Shown here: positions 1-5,475 of the stretch, piece by piece
How the letters are laid out: every line of letters begins with the position of its first letter
How positions within the stretch are numbered: position 1 is the stretch's first letter
Assembly: GCA_947480815.1 (NCBI GenBank)
Contig: CANKEA010000042.1
Coordinates: forward strand, 1-8,674
Source of the DNA: Caulobacterales bacterium
GTDB taxonomy: Bacteria; Pseudomonadota; Alphaproteobacteria; Caulobacterales; Caulobacteraceae
Length of the DNA: 8,674 nucleotides
Direction: 5' to 3'
The notes under the pieces: model-generated
Told to the model about the DNA's origin: nothing
Seen by the model: only the letters and a program-made list of their open reading frames with translations
Database searches by the model: none
Position numbers and translations under genes: made by a program

Positions 1-582
1 CCAACCCATACTGATCAGGGACTTCTCGATCATCACGTTGAAAAATCCGTGCGCGACCAGCACCACAGACTTTCCCCCGTTTGCACGGTCGATCAGAATT
101 CTGGCCGCATCGTCAGAGCGCAGGTGCGCCTGGGCCCGGCTCTCGCCATCTTTGTGATGGTTGAAAAACCACCACCAGAAACGCGTCACGAAGCCCCAAA
201 TCCTCGGCGAGAAGTGAATCCAACCCGGGAAGGGCGGCGGCGGCAACGGCGCCTCTATAAACACCTCGTGCTCGGCATATTCGCGACCCGCCGCCAGCAG
301 TTGCATGGATTCGTGCGCCCGCCGGCGAGTCGAAACGAGCAGGATATCGGCGGACTGAACGCGCGCGGCGACGGCCGGCGGCGGGGATTGCGGATCTTTG
401 ATCCCGCCGACCTCATAGATCGCCCACCAGTCGCCATAACCTTTGGCGTTGAACAGAATCTTGCGCGACAGGGCCGGCTCGCCATGGCGCACCAGGGTGA
501 TCGATCCATGCGTAGTGTTATTGTGCGCCGAGATAGGCGGCACAGCGGATTCTTTGCTTGCAGCCGGCTTGTCCATCACCAT
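1..582 (-). CDS. Histidine phosphatase family protein (phosphoglycerate-mutase-like), C-terminus cut by left window edge
   Basis: The minus-strand frame is open from 582 to the edge, giving 194 residues. The phosphohistidine motif LVRHGEP (catalytic His33, Arg32) and the second active-site histidine in VLVAHGFF (His178) are both visible. A segment ILLVSTRRRAHES lies where the family has its SxxxRAxxT motif, and the acidic stretch EHEVFIEAPLP fits the catalytic-acid position. In this superfamily a histidine is transiently phosphorylated. The substrate here is unknown. Between the core motifs is a tryptophan-rich stretch (about residues 122-140, including FWWWFF). I chose ATG 582 because it has GAGGCG upstream and leaves a short leader before the RHG motif; ATG 576 is the alternative. 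The same frame stays open upstream to ATG 741, but that part is arginine-rich and unlike protein. No signal peptide is seen. The gene lies downstream of the lipase gene on the same strand, with a gap of about 168 bases. The family call is secure, the start is not. Confidence 0.85.
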   Translation of the reverse strand, partial: MVMDKPAASKESAVPPISAHNNTTHGSITLVRHGEPALSRKILFNAKGYGDWWAIYEVGGIKDPQSPPPAVAARVQSADILLVSTRRRAHESMQLLAAGREYAEHEVFIEAPLPPPPFPGWIHFSPRIWGFVTRFWWWFFNHHKDGESRAQAHLRSDDAARILIDRANGGKSVVLVAHGFFNVMIEKSLISMGW

Positions 583-750
583 CGAAGACGCCTCAACGCC
601 GAGCAAGCCATGGCGCGACCAACGTCTGTCATCCTCCGAACACCCCATGGCCACCGCGTGGCCGACGCCAGAAAGGGTAGCCCTTGCAGCCCGGCGAGAC
701 AACCGCCGCCGTTGTTTAGCAAGCGCTGACCTGACGCGCATGAGTACGGC
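583..750. other. Intergenic gap between the lipase and phosphatase genes
   Basis: I find no convincing gene here. Two short inverted repeats are present: ACAAC/GTTGT around a GC-rich loop near 703-720, and AAGGG/CCCTT with a 3-base loop at 673-685. Neither has a following T tract on the minus strand, so neither is a clear terminator. The gap may hold an internal promoter or leader for the phosphatase gene, but I see no strong promoter match. The phosphatase frame continues through part of it without a stop codon. Confidence 0.4.
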
Positions 751-1758
751 TTAAGGTGCAAGAATTCTCGACGGTGCCGATGGCAAGGGCGCGCTGGGGT
801 TCTTCAGAAAGCCGGCGACATCACCCCAGACACGGGCGGCCGAATTATCAACTAACAAAAGATGATAACCATCAGGATAATAAGCAGAAATATCACTTAA
901 CTTAAGGTTTTTTGCAGCCGGAAAAGCGGCGCTCTGGGGAATAATCTGGTCGTGCGCGCCGTAGAGGTAGGCGGTGGGCACCGAAGCCTTGCCCACGCTG
1001 CGGTAGCCCTCCTCCATCAGGCTGACGATCCCATAGGTGGTATCGACCCGTGCGCCCCAGATCATCTGCGGATCGCGGCCCATTCGCATCAGCTCCTCGC
1101 GGTTATCGGTTGGCGTGATGTGCTTGGTCAGCCACTCCGGCGGGGTCAAAACATGCGCCCCATCGACATGCGCCAAGAGCCAGAGACTGGTCTTGTTCGG
1201 CAAAGACTGATGCGACCAGCCCCACACCGCAGGCGAGGCGAGCACCATGCGGTCGAACGCTGGTGGTCGGTCCGAAGCCGTGGCGGCCAGGGCCACGGCA
1301 CCGCCCATACTAATCCCCACCACCGCCAGGACGGCATTGGGATGGCGCGCCCTCGCCAGGGCGGCAAAGACCCGCAGGTCCTCCAGCAGCAGCGGCCCGC
1401 CCCAAACCCCGCGCTGTGGCGAGCGACCAAAACCACGCTGATCATAGGCATAGGTCGCAATACCCTGGGCGGCCCACGCCGGGCCGGCCAGGTGAAACGC
1501 CTGGGAATAGTCGTTCATGCCATGCAGACCGACCACCACGGCCCAGGGCTCCTCACCACGGGCATATCCGAGCGGCATCCATCGCTGCATCCCCAACCTT
1601 GTACCGTCGAAACTTACGAAAGCATCGTCTTCCAGCCGTGGGCCACCAAAGCTTGCGCCCGGCATCCCGGCCTGCTGGATCACCGGTGCGCAGGCGCTCA
1701 GGCCCATAAGGCTGGCGGATAGACTGAGCAGGCGGCGGCGGTTCATGTCACCATCCAT
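751..1758 (-). CDS. Lipoprotein alpha/beta hydrolase, monoacylglycerol-lipase type (Hydrolase_4 / S33-like)
   Basis: The N-terminus has basic residues (NRRR), a hydrophobic stretch and the lipobox LSAC, with Cys23 as the predicted lipidated residue. It should therefore be a lipoprotein. Alanine at +2 argues for the outer membrane by the E. coli sorting rule. The rest is an alpha/beta hydrolase: oxyanion-hole motif LHGMNDYS (about 78-85), the YDQRGFGRS motif typical of monoglyceride-lipase relatives (105-113), nucleophile elbow GISMGG (Ser150), acid Asp270 in GAHDQIIP and His299 in GYHLLL. The catalytic triad is complete. A cap region (about 180-250) separates the halves. Likely activity is hydrolysis of acylglycerols or other esters, by family analogy only. 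The start could also be ATG 1746 (MNRRR), which gives a more typical signal peptide; neither start has a strong ribosome binding site. It begins 18 bases after the DUF3253 stop, so the two are probably co-transcribed. Confidence 0.9.
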   Translation of the reverse strand: MDGDMNRRRLLSLSASLMGLSACAPVIQQAGMPGASFGGPRLEDDAFVSFDGTRLGMQRWMPLGYARGEEPWAVVVGLHGMNDYSQAFHLAGPAWAAQGIATYAYDQRGFGRSPQRGVWGGPLLLEDLRVFAALARARHPNAVLAVVGISMGGAVALAATASDRPPAFDRMVLASPAVWGWSHQSLPNKTSLWLLAHVDGAHVLTPPEWLTKHITPTDNREELMRMGRDPQMIWGARVDTTYGIVSLMEEGYRSVGKASVPTAYLYGAHDQIIPQSAAFPAAKNLKLSDISAYYPDGYHLLLVDNSAARVWGDVAGFLKNPSAPLPSAPSRILAP

Positions 1759-1776
1759 GCTGCCAAGCGCACGGCC

Positions 1777-2016
1777 TCACGGCAGGCGCATCCGCCAAAC
1801 CCCCTTGAATCGGTCCGGGTCGGCCGCCTTGTTATGCCGCAGGATCACCAGGGTTCCGGCACGCGCCATACCCTTCGCCGCCTCCTTCACGCGCGGTAGG
1901 GCGCGATGCCAGTTCTCGGCATCCATCGCCCGGGCTGCCTGTTCAGGACCTATGGACTTGCCGGGCCCGGCCTTGGATAGCAGATCGAGGATGGCAACTT
2001 CAGCGGGCTGTGTCAT
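1777..2016 (-). CDS. DUF3253 domain protein (small, winged-helix-like)
   Basis: This is a 79-residue protein whose whole length matches the pattern I know for DUF3253: a helical start (VAILDLLSKA), the conserved PGKSIGPEQAARAM segment (18-31), a tryptophan at 36, a basic helix (PRVKEAAKGMARAGTLVILR), then the DP-x-x-x-KG-x-W-R-M-R-L ending. The function of the family is not established. The pattern of helices followed by a beta hairpin suggests a small winged-helix fold, but DNA binding is inference. There is no signal peptide and no membrane segment. It is the first gene of a minus-strand group with the lipoprotein hydrolase 18 bases downstream, and it is divergent from the lipoprotein gene at 2100. 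The ribosome binding site is weak. Confidence 0.85.
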   Translation of the reverse strand: MTQPAEVAILDLLSKAGPGKSIGPEQAARAMDAENWHRALPRVKEAAKGMARAGTLVILRHNKAADPDRFKGVWRMRLP

Positions 2017-2059
2017 GCCGATCAGGGTAGTCGCGGCAGGCTTTCAAGGGCAAGCTTGG

Positions 2060-2071
2060 CTTATCGATAAG
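2060..2071. promoter_or_regulatory. Perfect 12-base palindrome in divergent spacer, possible operator
   Basis: CTTATCGATAAG reads the same on both strands and sits near the middle of the 83-base spacer between the DUF3253 gene (minus) and the lipoprotein gene (plus). A second short palindrome, CAAGCTTG, lies next to it at 2051-2058, and a GANTC site (GAGTC) at 2073-2077. The location fits a dimeric repressor or activator site acting on one or both genes. I do not recognise the binding protein, and chance is not excluded. Confidence 0.35.
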
Positions 2072-2085
2072 AGAGTCACAGGTTT

Positions 2086-2091
2086 GGGAGG
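2086..2091 (+). promoter_or_regulatory. Ribosome binding site for the lipoprotein gene
   Basis: GGGAGG lies 8 bases before ATG 2100. It is one of the strongest Shine-Dalgarno matches in the window and fixes that start, just ahead of a clear lipoprotein signal peptide. Confidence 0.75.
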
Positions 2092-2099
2092 CGAGACCG

Positions 2100-2744
2100 A
2101 TGAACTGGAAGGTGAGCGTGGTCACGGTAGCGCTGCTGGCCGCAGGATGCGCACGCAACACCATTGCCAATACCTTCCCCGTCGTTGAAGGCGCTAAGCT
2201 CATCGGTGGTGACTGCATCGGCGCGGCTAACCTGCCCAAGGGCTGGAAGATCTACGCCCAGAAGCTCGACATCGACGATGAACTTGTCTCGCCCGCCGAG
2301 GTGCTGCTCAGGGCCCCCGAGCCGGAATACAAGGGCTTTTTCTCGAAGTACGTGACACACAAGGGGCTAATCGAGGCCCAGGTCCGCGATATGTCGAATG
2401 TGCCAGACTTCGCGGGGCGCCCCACCTATGAGGACCGAATTCGCCAGGGTCTGCCCGGCGGCGGCGGCGTACGCAGCACCTTGCGGAACGGCGCCCTGAC
2501 GCTCGAAGGCTACGCGGGCGGTGCCACGCAATATTTCTTGGCCAACGACGCCAAACATACTCTGCTCACCTGCACCCCGCCCGGCCATAACGAGGAGCCC
2601 TGGTGCAAGGTGACCACCGAGTTCAAAGACGGGAAATACAGGATCACCACCGGCTTCACCTACGACCAAACCTTGAACTTCAAAGACATGGTGGCCCAGG
2701 CCACAGCTGTCGTCCCAAAAGTCTTTGTGCCCTGTGGCCGCTAG
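2100..2744 (+). CDS. Putative lipoprotein of unknown function
   Basis: I do not recognise the family of this 214-residue protein. It starts with a short lipoprotein signal (lysine at 4, hydrophobic VSVVTVALLAAG, Cys17). Residues after the cysteine are Ala-Arg, so outer-membrane sorting would be expected by the E. coli rule. The mature part is soluble, with no further membrane helix. It has four more cysteines (39, 158, 169, 212), which could form two disulfides in the periplasm. The C158-C169 pair flanks a short loop, PPGHNEEP. The middle holds a glycine-rich turn (about 119-123) and a GGATQYF stretch that look like beta-strand elements. The gene stands alone on the plus strand, divergent from DUF3253 and convergent with the nucleoside transporter. 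The good ribosome binding site and clear signal peptide make it a real gene. Confidence 0.8.
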   Translation: MNWKVSVVTVALLAAGCARNTIANTFPVVEGAKLIGGDCIGAANLPKGWKIYAQKLDIDDELVSPAEVLLRAPEPEYKGFFSKYVTHKGLIEAQVRDMSNVPDFAGRPTYEDRIRQGLPGGGGVRSTLRNGALTLEGYAGGATQYFLANDAKHTLLTCTPPGHNEEPWCKVTTEFKDGKYRITTGFTYDQTLNFKDMVAQATAVVPKVFVPCGR

Positions 2745-2761
2745 GTAGCATCTTGCGGTGG

Positions 2762-2814
2762 CGATAGAGTTTCCCGCTATCGACGCTCGCTATGCACGCC
2801 GAGCCGGCGAGCGT
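2762..2814. terminator. Two inverted repeats between convergent genes, possible bidirectional terminator
   Basis: In the 75-base convergent spacer, CGATAG (2762-2767) pairs with CTATCG (2777-2782), and ACGCTCGC (2783-2790) pairs perfectly with GCGAGCGT (2807-2814) across a 16-base loop. They sit between the ends of the lipoprotein gene and the transporter gene, where a two-way terminator is expected. No T tract follows on either strand, so intrinsic termination is uncertain. Confidence 0.4.
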
Positions 2815-2819
2815 GTCGC

Positions 2820-4103
2820 CTATCCCCCGAACAGGGCGCTCGGCATTGCCCCCACCACTGCCGCCGTCATGCAGGTGGCGAAGAAGCCGGCCAACATAGC
2901 CTTGCCGCACAGTGCAATGATCTCGGCCCGACGATCAGGGGCCAGCACCGAATAGCCCGCCACATTGATGCCCACCGAGGCGATATTGGCGAACCCGCAC
3001 AGCGCGTAGGTCATGATGATCCGGGTGCGTTCGGAAATCTCGCTCACGGGCACGACGGCGAGGCGGATGAAGGCGGTGAACTCCGTCAGCACCAGTTTGG
3101 TCCCGAGCAATTGCCCAGCCTTTAAGGCGTCATGCATATCGATGCCAATGCACCAGGCGACGGGGGCGAAGATGATGCCCAGGATGCGCTCGACGCTGAT
3201 CGGCGCGCCGGCCACCTGCGGGAAAATACCTAGAATACCATTGGCGATAGCCACCAGGGCCACGAACACGATCAGGGTTGCGCCGACGTTGAGCACGATA
3301 TTCAGGCCATCACCCGTGCCCTTGATCACCGCATCAATCGAGCTGTCGTAGGTCTTTTCCTTACCGCCCGAGACCTCCTCGGGCTGCTCCATCAGCGGGT
3401 TGCGCGGCACCAGGATGCGGGCCAGCAGCACACCGGCCGGGGCCGATATCAATGAGGCCGTCAATACGTGGGCGGCGGCATTGGGCAGCACATCCTTCAA
3501 GATCGTCGCATAGGCCACCATGGTTGAGCCGGAAACACAGGCCATACCGACGGTGATGAGCATGAACAGTTCGGAACGGCTCAGCTTTTCGAGATAGGCC
3601 CGAATGACGATGGCACCCTCCACCTGGCCCATGAACACCGTCGAGGCCACCGCCAGGGCAGCAGGCCCGCGCAGGCCCATGGTACGCTGGAACAGAAATC
3701 CAAAGCCCTGCGTGATCCACTTCAGCACCCGCCAGTGCCACAGCAGGGCCGCCAGGGCGCAGACCACAAGGATGACCGGCAGCACCCGGAAGCCGAACAC
3801 AAAGAGCGCGCCAGGATTGGTCAGGCTATAGGGCTGGGGATCGACGCCGGCGAGGAAGCCGAACACGAAGGCCACACCGCTCTGGGTGGCATTGGCAAGG
3901 CCATCGATGGCAACGCCCACCTTGGCCACGGCGTCGCGCAGCAAGGGCACGCCAAACAGCGCTAGTACCATGATGATCTGCACCGCCACAGCCCCAAGCG
4001 CCATCTTCCACGGGAACGCCTTACGGTCTTCCGAGAACGCCCAGCAGGCACCCGGGATCAGCAGTATGCCGACGATGCTCTGGATGTTTTCCAGCGTGTA
4101 CAT
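2820..4103 (-). CDS. nupC: NupC-type concentrative nucleoside transporter (CNT family)
   Basis: This 427-residue integral membrane protein probably imports nucleosides across the inner membrane with a cation. The N-terminus (SIVGILLIPGACWAFSEDRKA) is the usual first helix of CNT proteins and is followed by a FVFGFLAG segment. The substrate-site hairpin MGQVEGAIVIRAYL (about 158-171) is followed by SRSELFMLITVGMACVSGSTMVAYA. The second hairpin, GTKLVLTEFTAF, has Glu341, and the late motif SERTRIIMTYALCGFANIAS contains Phe371, Asn373 and Ser376. These match the family's two inverted repeats, and the length is normal. Compared with the usual GQTEAP and NEF motifs, this protein has GQVEGA and TEF, so specificity may differ. 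It lies 117 bases downstream of mrp on the same strand. The gene symbol is by family; the exact substrate is not shown. Confidence 0.9.
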   Translation of the reverse strand: MYTLENIQSIVGILLIPGACWAFSEDRKAFPWKMALGAVAVQIIMVLALFGVPLLRDAVAKVGVAIDGLANATQSGVAFVFGFLAGVDPQPYSLTNPGALFVFGFRVLPVILVVCALAALLWHWRVLKWITQGFGFLFQRTMGLRGPAALAVASTVFMGQVEGAIVIRAYLEKLSRSELFMLITVGMACVSGSTMVAYATILKDVLPNAAAHVLTASLISAPAGVLLARILVPRNPLMEQPEEVSGGKEKTYDSSIDAVIKGTGDGLNIVLNVGATLIVFVALVAIANGILGIFPQVAGAPISVERILGIIFAPVAWCIGIDMHDALKAGQLLGTKLVLTEFTAFIRLAVVPVSEISERTRIIMTYALCGFANIASVGINVAGYSVLAPDRRAEIIALCGKAMLAGFFATCMTAAVVGAMPSALFGG

Positions 4104-4113
4104 GTGCGAGATG

Positions 4114-4131
4114 CCCCCAGATTCTGAGGGG
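4114..4131 (-). promoter_or_regulatory. Small hairpin in the transporter leader covering the likely ribosome binding site
   Basis: CCCCCAGA and TCTGAGGGG form a short stem with one bulged base. In the minus-strand transcript, the G run that is the only Shine-Dalgarno candidate lies in the 3' arm, 10 bases before the start codon. Folding would hide it. This may be chance. Confidence 0.3.
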
Positions 4132-4220
4132 TAAATGACACCGGTTTAAGCGAGGATGGCAAGCCACGATGCGCCCGCGGTTGCCCTCGGCCCCTCTTGC
4201 GCATGCCAAGCGCGCGGAGC

Positions 4221-5342
4221 CTAAAGCCCGAGCAGGGTCCGCACCGCCGCCGCAGCTTGTGCCAGAGCTAAGCCCGCAACCGATTCGGCCCCGGCGGGCT
4301 GGCCATTGTCCGCACCCTCGCGCATCGCGATGTCGATGGGGATTTCCGCGAGCAGGGGCAGCCCCTGTGCCGCAGCCTCGGCCTTGCCTCCCCCGCGCCC
4401 GAAAATCTCGATGGCTTCACCTGTCGCGGGGTTGGTGAAATAGGCCATGTTCTCGATCAGCCCCAGGATCGGAGCATGGGTGCGCTTGAACATCGCCACC
4501 GCCCGCCTGGCGTCGATCAAGGCCATCTCCTGGGGGGTGGAGACCACCACAATCCCGTCCAACTTGATCTTCTGCACGATGGTCAGCTGGATATCGCCAG
4601 TGCCCGGCGGCAGGTCGAGCACCAGCACGTCGAGCGGCGCGGATTCGGCACCCCACGCCACATCCTGCGCCAGCTGACGTACTGCAGACGAGGCCATGGG
4701 CCCGCGCCAGATCGCAGCCTGATCGCCCTCGATCATCAGTCCGATCGACATGGCCTTCACCCCGTGGCCAATCAAAGGCTGCAATTTTCCGCCCGCGAAG
4801 CTTGGCTTGCCAGTCAGCCCCAGCATGCGCGGCACCGAGGGGCCGTAGACGTCGGCGTCCAGCAGTCCGACCGAAAGCCCCAGCCGCTGCAGCGCCACGG
4901 CCAGGTTCACCGCCACGGTGGACTTGCCCACCCCACCCTTGCCACTGGCTACGGCGATAACCCGGCGCACATGCACGGGGCGTTCGGCCTCAGCCTGCGG
5001 GTGAAGCTGGGCGCGCGGATCGACGGCAACCCGCGCCGATGTCTGTTGCGACGGTGCCGGCGTATTGCTGTGAGCCTGGGTCTGAAGCTTGGGACGAGCG
5101 GCTGCGGTCATCACAACCTGGGCCATTTCCACGCCATCCAGCGCAGCCAGTGCCTTTTCCGCAGCGTCACGCACTGGCGCATAGAGCGCCGCATCGCCGG
5201 GGACGACTTCCAGCATGAACCCGGCCTTGCCGCCGGCCACCACCAGCCCCTGCACCAGCCCGGCCTCGCGAAGGCCCAGCCCAGACTTGGGATCACGCAC
5301 TCCGTCCAGAGCCTTCAGCGCCGTTTCGCGGTCAACAACCAT
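4221..5342 (-). CDS. mrp: Mrp/ApbC family iron-sulfur cluster carrier ATPase (cysteine-free)
   Basis: The 373-residue protein has an N-terminal MIP18/DUF59-like domain (1-80), a variable low-complexity linker (about 82-124), then a ParA/MinD-type P-loop ATPase. Visible are the deviant Walker A motif SGKGGVGKST (133-142), LLDADVYGPSVPRML (160-174), the Mrp signature IWRGPM (211-216), the Walker B region LVLDLPPGTGD (240-250) and GLIENMAYF (294-302). The family binds and transfers Fe-S clusters in the cytoplasm, typically through a CxxC near the C-terminus. Here that site reads TNPATG, and the protein has no cysteine at all. I chose ATG 5342 because it begins the conserved domain and gives the normal family length. 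An upstream ATG at 5558 would overlap the start of hflK on the other strand and adds non-conserved residues. It is divergent from hflK across 133 bases. Confidence 0.93.
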   Translation of the reverse strand: MVVDRETALKALDGVRDPKSGLGLREAGLVQGLVVAGGKAGFMLEVVPGDAALYAPVRDAAEKALAALDGVEMAQVVMTAAARPKLQTQAHSNTPAPSQQTSARVAVDPRAQLHPQAEAERPVHVRRVIAVASGKGGVGKSTVAVNLAVALQRLGLSVGLLDADVYGPSVPRMLGLTGKPSFAGGKLQPLIGHGVKAMSIGLMIEGDQAAIWRGPMASSAVRQLAQDVAWGAESAPLDVLVLDLPPGTGDIQLTIVQKIKLDGIVVVSTPQEMALIDARRAVAMFKRTHAPILGLIENMAYFTNPATGEAIEIFGRGGGKAEAAAQGLPLLAEIPIDIAMREGADNGQPAGAESVAGLALAQAAAAVRTLLGL

Positions 5343-5372
5343 GGCCTTAGTCTCGCCCCTGTCCTGCGGTAG

Positions 5373-5401
5373 CTTGCGTTGAGCTGCTGCGAGCCTCATA
5401 T
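5373..5401 (+). promoter_or_regulatory. Candidate sigma-32 (RpoH) heat-shock promoter for hflKC
   Basis: CTTGCGT (5373-5379), a 14-base spacer and CCTCATAT (5394-5401) match the sigma-32 pattern CTTGAAA-N11-16-CCCCATNT at 4 of 7 and 7 of 8 positions. Transcription would begin about 65-70 bases before hflK. HflKC partners the heat-shock protease FtsH, which makes RpoH control plausible. This is by eye only. Confidence 0.4.
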
Positions 5402-5425
5402 CCGCGTGACGGTGCCGGTTTACAA
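5397..5425 (-). promoter_or_regulatory. Candidate promoter for mrp, overlapping the hflK promoter
   Basis: On the minus strand, TTGTAA (5425-5420), a 17-base spacer and GATATG (5402-5397) form a weak vegetative-type promoter about 55 bases before the mrp start. Its -10 box shares the CATAT core with the hflK candidate on the other strand. The match is poor to moderate (4 of 6 and 3 of 6). Confidence 0.25.
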
Positions 5426-5475
5426 GCCACACCCTTTTTCTTCCCGTTGCCTTCCTGAAAGACGCTGCGCCCCAC

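Noticed and set aside
583..741. Longer start for the histidine phosphatase at ATG 741 or 648
   Set aside because: The frame is open, but the added residues are arginine-rich and low in protein-like character. The RHG motif normally lies close to the N-terminus.
952..1722. Long plus-strand open frame opposite the lipoprotein hydrolase
   Set aside because: It is a high-GC antisense frame, rich in Arg, His and Pro, with no recognisable domain. The minus-strand frame has a full catalytic triad.
2017..2050. CTTGAAA on the minus strand before DUF3253 as a sigma-32 -35 box
   Set aside because: The -35 is a perfect match, but the expected -10 position reads CCCTGATC, a poor fit, and it would give an almost leaderless transcript.
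4130..4180. Promoter for the transporter (TTGCCA with TCATTT, spacing 18, minus strand)
   Set aside because: The -10 match is poor and the spacing is one base off the optimum, too weak to list as a feature.
4476..5372. Long plus-strand open frame opposite mrp
   Set aside because: It mirrors the mrp codons, is rich in His, Gln and Arg, and has no family motif. The mrp reading carries every expected ATPase motif.
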